Under the pieces are notes generated by a model, which made no database searches, had not been told where the DNA came from, and saw only the letters and a program-made list of their open reading frames with translations. A program made the position numbers and the translations under genes. From Pararoseomonas sp. SCSIO 73927 (GTDB taxonomy: Bacteria > Pseudomonadota > Alphaproteobacteria > Acetobacterales > Acetobacteraceae), in NCBI RefSeq assembly GCF_037040815.1, contig NZ_CP146232.1:4062001-4126000 (forward strand): a DNA stretch of 64,000 bases, given 5' to 3'. Below are positions 45,363 to 56,492 of the stretch, in pieces. The number at the start of each line of letters is the position of its first letter. Positions within the stretch are counted from its first letter, which is position 1.

Positions 45363-47060
45363 ATGACCATCCTCGGCTGGGCGCAGATCGCGCTCGTCCT
45401 CGCGCTCACCGTGGCGGCCGCCGTACCGCTCGGGCGCTACATCGCCGCCGTCGCCGACGGCCGCGTCACCTGGCTGCGGCCGGTGGAAGCCCTGTTCTAC
45501 CGCGCCGGCGGGGTTGATCCCGGGCGCGGGCAGGACTGGCGCGGCTACGTCCTCGCCATGCTCGCCGCCAATGCCGCCGGCTTCGTGCTGCTCTTCGCGA
45601 TCCTGCGCCTGCAGGGCGTGCTGCCGCTGAACCCGGCGGGCGTTTCCGGCATGTCCTCCTGGCTCGCCTTCAACACGGCCGTCAGCTTCGTCACCAACAC
45701 GAACTGGCAGGCCTATTCGGGCGAGGTCGCGGCCTCCTACCTGTCCCAGATGGCCGGGCTGGCGGTGCAGAACTTCCTCTCGGCCGCGACCGGCATGGCC
45801 CTTGCCCTCGCCGTCTCACGCGCCTTCGCGCGCGGTGGGGTGCGGGAGCTCGGGAACTTCTGGGCGGACCTCACCCGCGTCACGCTCTATGTCCTTCTGC
45901 CGCTGGCGGTGGTGCTGGGCCTCGTCTTCGTCGCGCTCGGCATGCCGCAGACCTTCGCGGGCTACGTCACCGCCACCACGCTGGAGGGGGCGGAGCAGAC
46001 GGTCCCGCTCGGCCCGGCCGCTTTCCAGATCGCCATCAAGCACCTCGGCACCAATGGCGGCGGCTTCTTCGGCGTGAACTCGCTCCACCCCTTCGAGGGG
46101 CCGGACGCGATCGCGACCGCGCTGCAGATCATGGCGCAGGCCGTGATCCCCTTCGCGCTCTGCCTCGCCTTCGGGCGCATCGTCGGCGACATCCGCCAGG
46201 GCCGCGCGCTGCTGGCGGTGATGCTCGGCTTCGTCGTGGCCGCCACCGCCGCCATCTACGCCGCCGAGGCCGCGGGCAACCCGTTGATGACGGCCATGGG
46301 CGTCGATCCGGCGCTCGGCAACATGGAGGGCAAGGACCTCCGCTTCGGCCTGCCGCTCGTCGCGCTCTTCACTGCCACCACCACGGGCGCCTCCTGCGGC
46401 GCGGTGAACGCGATGCTGGACAGCTTCACGCCGCTGGGCGGGATGGTCCCCCTGTTTCTCATCCAGCTCGGCGAGGTGCTGCCGGGCGGCGTGGGATCGG
46501 GCCTCTACGGCATGCTCGTCTTCGCCCTGCTGGCGGTGTTCGTCGCCGGGCTGATGGTGGGGCGCACGCCGGAATACCTGGGCAAGAAGGTGCAGGCGCG
46601 GGAGATCAAGCTGGCCATGCTGGCGGTGCTGATCCTGCCCACCGCGATCCTCGGCTTCACCGCCGTCTCGGTCGTGCTGCCACTGGCCGCCTCCTCCATC
46701 CAGGATGCCGGGCCGCACGGGCTGACGGAAATGCTCTACGCCTACACCTCCGCGGCGGGGAACAACGGCTCGGCCTTCGGCGGCCTGACCTCCGACACGC
46801 CCTGGCTGAACACCACCCTCGGCATCGCCATGCTGCTCGGGCGCTTCGCCTTCGTGGTGCCCGTCATGGCCATCGCTGGCTCCCTCGCCGCCAAGGCCAA
46901 GGCGCCGGAGGGCTCGGGCACCTTCCCCACCCACGGTCCGCTCTTCGCCGGGCTGCTGGCGGGCGTGATCCTCATCCTCGGCGGGCTGCAGTTCCTGCCC
47001 TCCCTCACCCTCGGGCCGATCGCGGAGCACTTCACGATGCTCGCCGGCAAGTCCTTCTGA
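45363..47060 (+). CDS. kdpA: K+-transporting ATPase potassium-binding subunit KdpA
   Basis: Polytopic channel-like subunit of 565 residues. It carries the four degenerate selectivity-filter repeats of the K+ transporter superfamily, visible around [49 protein letters not shown] and [15 protein letters not shown]. It binds and passes K+ into KdpB of the complex. Length and order are standard. Confidence 0.96.
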   Translation: MTILGWAQIALVLALTVAAAVPLGRYIAAVADGRVTWLRPVEALFYRAGGVDPGRGQDWRGYVLAMLAANAAGFVLLFAILRLQGVLPLNPAGVSGMSSWLAFNTAVSFVTNTNWQAYSGEVAASYLSQMAGLAVQNFLSAATGMALALAVSRAFARGGVRELGNFWADLTRVTLYVLLPLAVVLGLVFVALGMPQTFAGYVTATTLEGAEQTVPLGPAAFQIAIKHLGTNGGGFFGVNSLHPFEGPDAIATALQIMAQAVIPFALCLAFGRIVGDIRQGRALLAVMLGFVVAATAAIYAAEAAGNPLMTAMGVDPALGNMEGKDLRFGLPLVALFTATTTGASCGAVNAMLDSFTPLGGMVPLFLIQLGEVLPGGVGSGLYGMLVFALLAVFVAGLMVGRTPEYLGKKVQAREIKLAMLAVLILPTAILGFTAVSVVLPLAASSIQDAGPHGLTEMLYAYTSAAGNNGSAFGGLTSDTPWLNTTLGIAMLLGRFAFVVPVMAIAGSLAAKAKAPEGSGTFPTHGPLFAGLLAGVILILGGLQFLPSLTLGPIAEHFTMLAGKSF

Positions 47061-47068
47061 GGCACACC

Positions 47069-49129
<2,061 letters not shown>

Positions 49130-49132
49130 GCC

Positions 49133-49717
49133 ATGTCCATCCTTCGTCCCGCCGCCACGGTCGTCCTCGGCTTCACCCTTCTCCTCGGCCTCGCCGTCCC
49201 GGCGGCGATGACCACGGTCGCCGGCGCGTTGATGCCGCATCAGGCTAGCGGCTCCCTCGTCGAGCGCGACGGGCGCGTGGTCGGCTCCGCGCTCATCGGC
49301 CAGAACTTCACGGCGGACCGCTACTTCCACCCGCGCCCCTCGGCCACCAGCGCGGCCGACCCGCAGGACAGCAGCAAGACCGTCGATTCGCCCTACAACG
49401 CCGCTGCCAGCGCCGCCTCCCAGCGCGGGCCGACGAGCGGCGCGCTGCTGGACGCGGTGCGGGAGCGGGTGGCGGAGGCCGGGCCGGCGCCTGTGCCGGC
49501 CGATGCCGTCACTGCCTCCGGCTCCGGCCTCGACCCCGACATCAGCCCGGAGAACGCGGCCCGCCAGGTCGCGCGGGTGGCGCGGGCGCGGGGCATGCCG
49601 GAGGACCGGCTGCGCGCGCTGGTGGCCGCCAACACCGAAGGGCCCGCGCTGGGCCTCCTGGGCGTGCCGCGCGTGAACGTCCTGCGGCTCAACATGGCGC
49701 TCGACGAGGCGCGCTGA
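49133..49717 (+). CDS. kdpC: K+-transporting ATPase subunit KdpC
   Basis: Protein of 194 residues. One N-terminal helix (AATVVLGFTLLLGLAVPAAM) and a periplasmic domain with SALIGQNFTADRYFHPRPSA and SGSGLDPDISPENAARQVAR, the KdpC signatures. It is a structural or chaperone-like subunit of the pump and the last gene of the operon; a hairpin follows. Confidence 0.95.
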   Translation: MSILRPAATVVLGFTLLLGLAVPAAMTTVAGALMPHQASGSLVERDGRVVGSALIGQNFTADRYFHPRPSATSAADPQDSSKTVDSPYNAAASAASQRGPTSGALLDAVRERVAEAGPAPVPADAVTASGSGLDPDISPENAARQVARVARARGMPEDRLRALVAANTEGPALGLLGVPRVNVLRLNMALDEAR

Positions 49718-49725
49718 TCCGTGCC

Positions 49726-49753
49726 GCCGGGCGGGGAGGGATCCTCGCCCGGC
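49726..49753 (+). terminator. Hairpin after kdpC
   Basis: GCCGGGCG (49726-49733) pairs with CGCCCGGC (49746-49753) around a 12-base loop, starting 8 bases after the kdpC stop. No U-tract is present. It is the likely end of the kdpFABC transcript. Confidence 0.5.
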
Positions 49754-49938
49754 CTTCCCCGGCCGGTCCGGACCGCTCCGCTTGCCCCCGGCCGCGGCCC
49801 GGTGGAAAAGGAAGGCATGGACGGGGTGCGCGGTGCGGGCGGCAGGGCTGCCCGCCGGGAAGTCGAGGTCATGACCTCTTGTGGCCCGTCCCGGGCCGCG
49901 GCCCGCCGCCGTCCGCCGGCAGCGCGGGACGCCATGCG

Positions 49939-50907
49939 ATGAACCTGGCCGGGCTGAGCTTCCGCGACATCGAGTACCTCGTCGCCGTCGCCGACCACCT
50001 GCATTTCGGCAAGGCCGCCACCGCCTGCGCCGTCAGCCAGCCCACTCTCTCCGCCCAGGTCCGCAAGCTCGAGGACTACCTGGGCATCCAGGTCTTCGAG
50101 CGGGCCAGCCGCAGCGTCATGGTCACCGACCGCGGCGCCGAGGTGCTGGCCCAGTGCCGCGCCGTCCTGGCCGAGGGGCGCCGGCTTCTGGAAATGGCCC
50201 AGTCCCGGACCGAGCCGCTGGGCGGGCAGTTCCGGCTGGGCGTCATCTCCACCCTGGCCCCCTACGTGGCCCCCATCATCCTGACGCCCTTGCGGGAACG
50301 CTTCCCGAAGCTCCGGCTGCACCTGGTGGACGGGACGGCGGGCGGGCTGGTCCGCGCGCTGGAGGCAGGGGAGCTGGACGCGATGCTCGCCTCCTCGCCC
50401 GTCCGGGGGATTGAGCTGTCCGAGCTGCCGGTCTTCCACGAGAGCTTTGTCCTCGCCGTCCCGCGCGACCACCGCCTCGCGGTGATCGAGCGCGTGACGC
50501 TGGAGGACGTGCCCCCGGGCGAGCTGATCCTGCTCAGCGACGGCCACTGCCTGCGGGAGCAGACGGTCGCCCTGTTTCCCGCCGGGGCGCGCGCGGCGGG
50601 GGGCGGCGGCGCCATGCAGGCCACGAGCCTGGAGACGCTGCGGCAGATGATCGGGGCGGGAATCGGCCTCTCCTTCCTGCCGCAGCTCGCCGTGCAAGTG
50701 GGCACGCTGCTGGACGACATGGTGGCCTACCGCCTGATCCGCGCGCCCACCCTGCCCGGGCGCGACATCTCCCTCTTCCACCGCCCGAGCTTCGGCCGGA
50801 TCCGCGAGGTGCGTCTGCTGCGGGACGTGATCCGCGACGCACTGGCCGGGCTTGGCACCATCCGGGTCCACGGCCACCCGGGAACGCGATCGCTCGGGGC
50901 CGGCTAG
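49939..50907 (+). CDS. LysR family regulator, OxyR-like, lacking the second redox cysteine
   Basis: Protein of 322 residues. The N-terminal helix-turn-helix (FGKAATACAVSQPTLSAQVR) and effector domain follow OxyR closely (LLSDGHCLREQTV, ATSLETLRQMIGAGIGLSFLPQLA). Cys204 corresponds to the peroxide-reactive Cys199 of E. coli OxyR. The position of resolving Cys208 is Phe213, and the loop reads ALFPAGARAAGGG. It may sense oxidants by a one-cysteine mechanism. The start ATG 49939 matches the family N-terminus. No catalase or peroxidase gene lies next to it. Confidence 0.85.
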   Translation: MNLAGLSFRDIEYLVAVADHLHFGKAATACAVSQPTLSAQVRKLEDYLGIQVFERASRSVMVTDRGAEVLAQCRAVLAEGRRLLEMAQSRTEPLGGQFRLGVISTLAPYVAPIILTPLRERFPKLRLHLVDGTAGGLVRALEAGELDAMLASSPVRGIELSELPVFHESFVLAVPRDHRLAVIERVTLEDVPPGELILLSDGHCLREQTVALFPAGARAAGGGGAMQATSLETLRQMIGAGIGLSFLPQLAVQVGTLLDDMVAYRLIRAPTLPGRDISLFHRPSFGRIREVRLLRDVIRDALAGLGTIRVHGHPGTRSLGAG

Positions 50908-50923
50908 CCCCGCGGGAGCCGCC

Positions 50924-52414
50924 TCAGAACACGTTCCGCCCGGCGAGCCCGACCAGCAGCGTGCGGAGCATGATCTTCAGGTCCATCCAGAGGGACCAGT
51001 GCGTCATGTAGTGCAGGTCCATCTCAATGCTGCGCCGCGCGTTCTCCGGCGAGCGCAGGGCGTAGCTGCGCATCCCGTGCGCCTGGGCGTAGCCCGTCAG
51101 CCCCGGCTTGATCCGGTGCCGTTCCGCGTACTGGTTCACGAGGTCCGAGAAGCGCTCGTTCCCGACGAGCATGTTCGCCACGTAGGGCCGCGGGCCGACG
51201 ATGGACATCTCGCCCTTCAGCACGTTCAGCAGCTGCGGCAGCTCGTCGATGCTCAGCCGCCGCAGCACGCTCCCCACCCGGGTCACGCGCGGGTCCGAGG
51301 GGCCCGTCGTGCCGGTCGTGGCGTCGTCGTGCGGGTTCACCTTCATCGTGCGGAACTTGTAGATGGAGAAGGGCCGCCGGCCGAAGCCGGGCCGCCGCTG
51401 CCGGAACAGGATCGGCCCCGGTCCCTCGAGCCGGATGGCGACCGCGGCCAGCAGCATGAGCGGGCTGAGCACGATGAGGGCGACGGAGGCCACCACGTAG
51501 TCCTCCATGACCTTCAGCAGCCCCTGGGTACCCTTGAAGGGCCGGCTCAGCACCTGCAGGGACCGCAGCCGTCCCAGGGGCATGATGGCGGCGAAGCTCG
51601 GGCTCGTCTCCGGCCGCTCGAAGGGGATCACCACGTCGGCCGCGATCCAGCTCACGGCCTCCATCAGGCCGATCGCCTCGGAGACCTGGGGCAGCGCCAG
51701 GACGACGATGTCGATCGTGTGCGCGGTGGCGTACTCGCCGAGCGCGGCCAGGTCGCCCCGCACGGGCATTCCGGCCACCTCCTCCGTCCGCGGCTCGTCC
51801 TCCAGGCGGTAGATGCCGCGGATCTCGTAGGCTGCCGGGTCCTCCCGCAGCGCCCGCACCGCCGCCTCCGCCACCGGCCCCGTCCCGACCACGACCACCC
51901 TTCGCCGCAGCAGCCTCCGCCGCGCCGCCACCCCGATCAGCCAGCGCTGCAGCAGCCGCCCCAGCATCAGCAGGGCGAGGAGCAGCAGGTGCCAGCCCAG
52001 CAGCCACTGCGCCTGCCACAGGGCCGAGGGCAGGAAGGTCCAGAGCAGGACAAGGGAGACGAGGAGGGCGGGCGCGAGGCCGGCGAGCAGGAAGAGGAAG
52101 GCGGCGAGGGGATCCGCGTAGCGCTCCACGCGGTAGCCGCCGAGCCGCTCGTGGACGGAGACGTAGACCAGCAGCTCCGCAAGCGAGATCACCGCCATCT
52201 GCGGCAGCTGAAGGCCGCTCTCCAGCAACGCCACCGGCGGGTTGGCCAGGATGGCGGCCGCGATCAGGAACAGGACGAGGTCCGAGACGCCGACGAGCCG
52301 ATTGATCATGCCCTGCGTCCAGCGGACGAAGGAGGGGGTCGAACCGCCCTCCGTCGCCGGCGCGGGCGGCTCCACCCCGACGGGCCCGGGAAGGTCCCTC
52401 ATGGTTCCGGCCAC
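50924..52414 (-). CDS. Polyprenyl glycosylphosphotransferase (priming sugar transferase, GumD/WcaJ-like)
   Basis: Protein of 496 residues. Hydrophobic helices fill the first 150 residues, a Rossmann-like CoA-binding-type domain follows ([19 protein letters not shown]), and the C-terminal bacterial sugar transferase domain has [40 protein letters not shown] and GPRPYV. It transfers a sugar-1-phosphate, often glucose, to undecaprenyl phosphate to start the exopolysaccharide repeat unit. It marks one end of the polysaccharide cluster. Confidence 0.92.
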   Translation of the reverse strand: MAGTMRDLPGPVGVEPPAPATEGGSTPSFVRWTQGMINRLVGVSDLVLFLIAAAILANPPVALLESGLQLPQMAVISLAELLVYVSVHERLGGYRVERYADPLAAFLFLLAGLAPALLVSLVLLWTFLPSALWQAQWLLGWHLLLLALLMLGRLLQRWLIGVAARRRLLRRRVVVVGTGPVAEAAVRALREDPAAYEIRGIYRLEDEPRTEEVAGMPVRGDLAALGEYATAHTIDIVVLALPQVSEAIGLMEAVSWIAADVVIPFERPETSPSFAAIMPLGRLRSLQVLSRPFKGTQGLLKVMEDYVVASVALIVLSPLMLLAAVAIRLEGPGPILFRQRRPGFGRRPFSIYKFRTMKVNPHDDATTGTTGPSDPRVTRVGSVLRRLSIDELPQLLNVLKGEMSIVGPRPYVANMLVGNERFSDLVNQYAERHRIKPGLTGYAQAHGMRSYALRSPENARRSIEMDLHYMTHWSLWMDLKIMLRTLLVGLAGRNVF

Positions 52415-52442
52415 TCCATCGGCGCGCCCAGGGCCCTCGCGC

Positions 52443-53408
52443 CTACCAATAGCATCCCCTCTCGATGCTCCCGGCCGCGGGCGGCGCCTCCTCGCCGCTC
52501 GGCCGGACCCAGGCCGGGGTCATGGCGGCCTGGAAGAACGGCTCCTTGTCCCAGCGGCGCCCGCGAATGCCGAACAGGACCTGCGTGGGACCGCCCATGT
52601 GGAAGCCGATCCGGCCCATCCGCCTGGCATGGGCCGCGAGCAGGATGGAGATCCCCCCGGCGCCGACGAGCAGCACGTCGTAGGGCTCGGCCTCCACCGC
52701 CTCCGTCACCCGCGCCAGCCGCGCCTCCCAGTCCGGCTCCTCCGGCGGGGACAGGCCGGGGGAGTGGGGCATCAGCACCGTCCGCAGGCTGAACTCCGGC
52801 AGCACGTCCCGGCCCGGCCAGATCTCCGCCCGCCGGGCGTACTGCCGCTCCACCGTGCGGGCGAAGGGGGAGACAACCGTCACCCGGCGCCCGGCGAGGT
52901 GGCGCGACCAGGGGTCGTCGAAATACCAGGGATCCAGCGCCCGCAGTGAGATCAGCCGGGCGCGGGTGGCGTGGTGCAGCAGCACCTCCGGCTCCCCCGG
53001 ATAGCCCATCACCCCCATGATATCGAGCTGAGACGCCGCCTCGACCAGGGCGGCGCAGAAGCGGTCGATCGAGGCATCGTCCACGGGGAAGAGGCCGACA
53101 TTGAGGAAGAGCTGGTCCCGCAGCCGCCGGGGATAGCTCTCCCCGCGCTGCCGCGGGCCGAGGTAGAAGCCCGCCGCCTCTCCCTCGAGCCCACCCACCT
53201 TGCCCACGCCCAGCGGCCCGCCGCGCTCCATCGCGGCCGCCAACAGGGTCTGCCCGGCGGCGTCGGTGCGGGCCATGCGGTCCGAGAGGAGCCAGCGGAT
53301 CCGCGCGTCGCGCACGCGCTGCCGCACCCAGTCGTAGCCGGGATGCAGCAGGTCCCAGAGCGCCGGGTGCTCCCGGACGAACTGGGCAAGGGCACGTCGG
53401 GCTTCCAT
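52443..53408 (-). CDS. GT-D fold-like putative glycosyltransferase
   Basis: Protein of 321 residues with no leader. VLLVGAGGISILLAAHARRM followed by IGFHMGGPTQVLFGIRGRRW is the wording seen in proteins with the GT-D glycosyltransferase fold, and a metal-type acidic segment (FLNVGLFPVDDASIDRF) lies in the middle. It was recognised from these motifs only. Its position between the priming transferase and other polysaccharide genes supports a sugar-transfer role. Confidence 0.6.
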   Translation of the reverse strand: MEARRALAQFVREHPALWDLLHPGYDWVRQRVRDARIRWLLSDRMARTDAAGQTLLAAAMERGGPLGVGKVGGLEGEAAGFYLGPRQRGESYPRRLRDQLFLNVGLFPVDDASIDRFCAALVEAASQLDIMGVMGYPGEPEVLLHHATRARLISLRALDPWYFDDPWSRHLAGRRVTVVSPFARTVERQYARRAEIWPGRDVLPEFSLRTVLMPHSPGLSPPEEPDWEARLARVTEAVEAEPYDVLLVGAGGISILLAAHARRMGRIGFHMGGPTQVLFGIRGRRWDKEPFFQAAMTPAWVRPSGEEAPPAAGSIERGCYW

Positions 53409-53638
53409 GGCCGGGGCGTATCCCAGTATCAAAAAGATTGACAGTGCCGCTCTCGCGGTATTGCCCAACCGCGATGCCCGGGATGTCGTTCCCCCGAGGA
53501 TCGGGGATGGCGGGTTAAGGCTTTCGGAAGGGCTCCGGCCCACCATGCCGGGGTGTGCGGGCGGGTCAGCGGTGGAGGCGAGTTCATGCATGCGGGCCTA
53601 GCGACCCCCGGAGGGCCCGGCTGCCGGGCCCGGCCCCT

Positions 53639-55312
53639 TTGATCCTGGACGCCGAGGCGCTGGAGAACGGCGCGGCGCTGGAGGCCGACCTGTGCATCCT
53701 CGGCGGTGGCGCGGCCGGCATCACCCTGGCCCTGCAGTTCCTGCGCGGACCCTGGCGGGTGATCCTGGTCGAGTCGGGCCGGCGCGCCGCCCACCCCGGG
53801 AGCCAGGCCCTCTACGAGGGGGAGGTCGCGGACCCGGCGCTGCACTCGCCCGTCCACACCTACCGCGCCCGGCGCTTCGGGGGCTCCACCACGCTCTGGG
53901 GCGGGCGCTGCGTGCCGCTGGACCCGGTGGACTTCCGGGCGCGCCCCTGGGTGCCGCATTCCGGCTGGCCCTTCGGCGGAGAGGAACTGGCGCCCTGGTA
54001 CCCGGCCGCCAACGCGCTCTGCGAGGCCGGGGAGTTCGACTACGCGGCCGCGACTGCCATCCCCGGCGGGATGCGGCCGATGATCGCGGGCTTCGCCCCC
54101 CAGGACTTCTCCGAGGCCGGGATCGAGCGCTTCTCCACCCCCACCGACTTCGCCGGGCGCTACGGCCACCGTCTGGCCGCCAGCGAGTCCGTGCGCGTGC
54201 TGCTGGGCGCCAACTGCACGGGGGTGGAGACGGCGCCGGAGGGCGACCGCGTGACCGCGCTGCGCCTCCGCACCCTTTCCGGGCGGGAGGCCACGGTCCG
54301 GGCGGCGCGGGTGGTGGTCGCGCTGGGCGGGCTGGAGACGCCGCGCCTTCTGCTCGCCTCCCGCGGGCCGGGGGCGGAGGCCGGGCTGGGCAACGGGCGC
54401 GGCCTCGTGGGCCGCTACTACATGTGCCACATCGCCGGCACCTCCGGCCGGCTGCGCCTCGCCGTGCCGCGGGACTACGTGAACGCCGGCTACGAGGTGG
54501 CGGAGGACGGCACCTACATCCGCCGCCGCCTGCACCTGACGGAGGCGGCCCAGGAGCGGGAAGGGGTGGCGAATGCCGTGCTTCGCCTGCACTTCCCGCG
54601 CATCCCCGACCCGTCCCACGGCAGCGGCGTGCTCTCCGGCCTTTACCTCGCCCGGCACCTGCTTCCTTATGAGTACCGAAAGCGCCTGGAGACGCCGGGG
54701 GAGCGGCCCTCCGTGCTGCGCCACCTGCGGAACGTGGCGGCCGATCCGTTCAGCGCCACCGGCTTCGCCTGGACGATGCTGCGGAAGCGCCGCCTGGCCG
54801 CGCGGAAGTTCCCCTCCGTCATCGTGCGGCCGCCGGGCAACGTCTTCTCCCTCGACTTCCACGGGGAGCAGGAGCCGAACCCGGAGAGCCGCGTGACCCT
54901 CTCGGACGCCACGGACGCGCTCGGCATGCCGCGGCTGCGGGTGGACTGGCGGGCGACGGCGGGGGACATCCGCACGGCGCAGGTCGCCTACCGGCTGCTG
55001 GCCGAGGATCTCGCGCGCTGGGGGCGCGGCACCCTCCTGCACGACCCGGAGGAGGTGGCGGCGGACATGCTGCGGGACGGCGCCTATGGCGGCCACCACA
55101 TCGGCACGGCCCGGATAGGCTTCACCCCGGCGACGGGCGTGGTGGACGCGGAGTGCCGGGTCCACGGCATCGCCAACCTGTGGGTCGCCGGCAGCGCCGT
55201 CTTCCCCACCTCCGGCCAGGCGAACCCGACCCTGACCGTGGTGGCGCTCGCCCTGCGGCTAGCCGCGCGGCTGAAGCGGGATATGGAGCCCGGCCCGGTC
55301 GCGGCGGGGTAG
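53639..55312 (+). CDS. GMC family FAD-dependent oxidoreductase
   Basis: Protein of 557 residues. The FAD loop LCILGGGAAGITLALQF is at about 19-35, with RRFGGSTTLWGGRCVPLDP and RVVVALGGLETPRLLLAS following. The C-terminal GMC signature is GGHHIGTARIGF and ANLWVAGSAVFPTSGQANPT; the histidine is the usual catalytic base region. It would oxidise an alcohol, perhaps a sugar hydroxyl of the polymer. The start is uncertain: TTG 53639 gives the family-like N-terminus (ILDAEAL); GTG 53555 is the longer option. Confidence 0.83.
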   Translation: MILDAEALENGAALEADLCILGGGAAGITLALQFLRGPWRVILVESGRRAAHPGSQALYEGEVADPALHSPVHTYRARRFGGSTTLWGGRCVPLDPVDFRARPWVPHSGWPFGGEELAPWYPAANALCEAGEFDYAAATAIPGGMRPMIAGFAPQDFSEAGIERFSTPTDFAGRYGHRLAASESVRVLLGANCTGVETAPEGDRVTALRLRTLSGREATVRAARVVVALGGLETPRLLLASRGPGAEAGLGNGRGLVGRYYMCHIAGTSGRLRLAVPRDYVNAGYEVAEDGTYIRRRLHLTEAAQEREGVANAVLRLHFPRIPDPSHGSGVLSGLYLARHLLPYEYRKRLETPGERPSVLRHLRNVAADPFSATGFAWTMLRKRRLAARKFPSVIVRPPGNVFSLDFHGEQEPNPESRVTLSDATDALGMPRLRVDWRATAGDIRTAQVAYRLLAEDLARWGRGTLLHDPEEVAADMLRDGAYGGHHIGTARIGFTPATGVVDAECRVHGIANLWVAGSAVFPTSGQANPTLTVVALALRLAARLKRDMEPGPVAAG

Positions 55313-55315
55313 GGC

Positions 55316-56287
55316 TCAGGCCGCCCGGAGGAACCAGGCGGCCGCCTCGGCGATCGCCCGGTCGGGCGGGGTCCGGGGGAAACCCAGCCCCGCATCGGCC
55401 CGGCGGTGGTCCAGGGTGATCTCCTGCCCGAAGAGGCGGAGCAGGGAAGGGGGCATCGGGTCCGGGGTCCGGATCCGTGCCCGGCGGCCGCCGATCTCCG
55501 CCACCTTCAACGGGTAGGCGGCAAGCTTCTCCGCCTTCAGCTGCCAGCCGGGGATCCGGCGCAGCGGCGTGGCCCCGATGGCGCGGGCGAGGCACAGGAA
55601 ATAGGCGTTCCAGTCGCCCGGATCGGGATCGGAGACATTGAACGCCTCCCCGGTCGCCTCCGGCCGGCGCAGCGCGGCGATGGCGGCGGCCACGAGGTCG
55701 GCGACGGCGGTGAGGTTGCAGGTGCCATCCCCGCCGGGCCCGAGATCGCCGAGCCGCCCGGCCCGCAGCAGCCGCGCCGGGCGGGCGGTCCAGCCCTCCG
55801 ATCCCGGGCCGTGCACGCAGCCCGGGCGCAGCATCACCACCTGCCCGCCGCCGGCCGCGTGCTCGCGCAGCCGCCGCTCGGCCTCCGCCTTGCTCTCGCC
55901 GTAGGCGCCGTCCGGCGCCAGGGGCGCGCTCTCGTCCACCAGCCCTGTGGCCGCCCCGTACACGGCCATGCTGCTGAGGTGGACGATGCGCCGCGGCCCC
56001 GCCGAGGACGCCAGGGCGCGCACCCCCTCCAGCATCGCCGCGGGGTCGCCCGCCACGCAGTTCACCACGGCGCCAACGCCCTCCTGCGCAGCGGCCAGCG
56101 AGTCGGGGCGGGTGGCATCCAGCAGGCGCGCCTCTACCCCGGCAGGCAGGTCCGCCGGCCGGCGCAGCCCGGCGAGGACGGGAAGGCCCGCGGCGGCGAG
56201 CCCGGCCACCATGTGCCGCCCGATGAAGCCGCCTGCCCCGAGGACGAGGACGGGTTGCGGCAGGGGTTCCGTGGCGGAGGCTGGCAT
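55316..56287 (-). CDS. NAD-dependent epimerase/dehydratase family protein
   Basis: Extended SDR of 323 residues. GAGGFIG is at 17-23, IVHLSSMAVYG at about 101-111, and YGESK with Tyr129/Lys133, so the catalytic set is complete. FNVSDPDPGDWNAYF and C-terminal helices follow. It is probably a nucleotide-sugar or other sugar-modifying enzyme of the polysaccharide cluster. It converges with the GMC gene, with 3 bases between the stops. Confidence 0.85.
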   Translation of the reverse strand: MPASATEPLPQPVLVLGAGGFIGRHMVAGLAAAGLPVLAGLRRPADLPAGVEARLLDATRPDSLAAAQEGVGAVVNCVAGDPAAMLEGVRALASSAGPRRIVHLSSMAVYGAATGLVDESAPLAPDGAYGESKAEAERRLREHAAGGGQVVMLRPGCVHGPGSEGWTARPARLLRAGRLGDLGPGGDGTCNLTAVADLVAAAIAALRRPEATGEAFNVSDPDPGDWNAYFLCLARAIGATPLRRIPGWQLKAEKLAAYPLKVAEIGGRRARIRTPDPMPPSLLRLFGQEITLDHRRADAGLGFPRTPPDRAIAEAAAWFLRAA

Positions 56288-56492
56288 CGGCGAGGCTTAA
56301 CATTCGTCCATCCGGGCGGCCAGCTTCGGCGGGGCCCCGTATCGCCCGGCGCAAATCTCATGTTATCCCGGGCCATGCACTGGGGCTCCGCCCCTCTCCG
56401 CGGCAGATCGGATCGGCGACGGTGAGGATTGATGAGGGCCGCCAGGGCCCGCGGGACGGGGCGCGGCCCCGCCGGACCGGGGGCGCCCCGTT

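Noticed and set aside
49721..49942. Possible 73-residue gene between kdpC and the OxyR-like gene
   Set aside because: It overlaps the post-kdpC hairpin, has no ribosome site and a low-complexity sequence.
53438..53464. TTGACA followed by TATTGC in front of the GMC oxidoreductase gene
   Set aside because: The spacing is only 15 bases and the -10 is weak; the rest of the 53409-53638 gap shows nothing else convincing.
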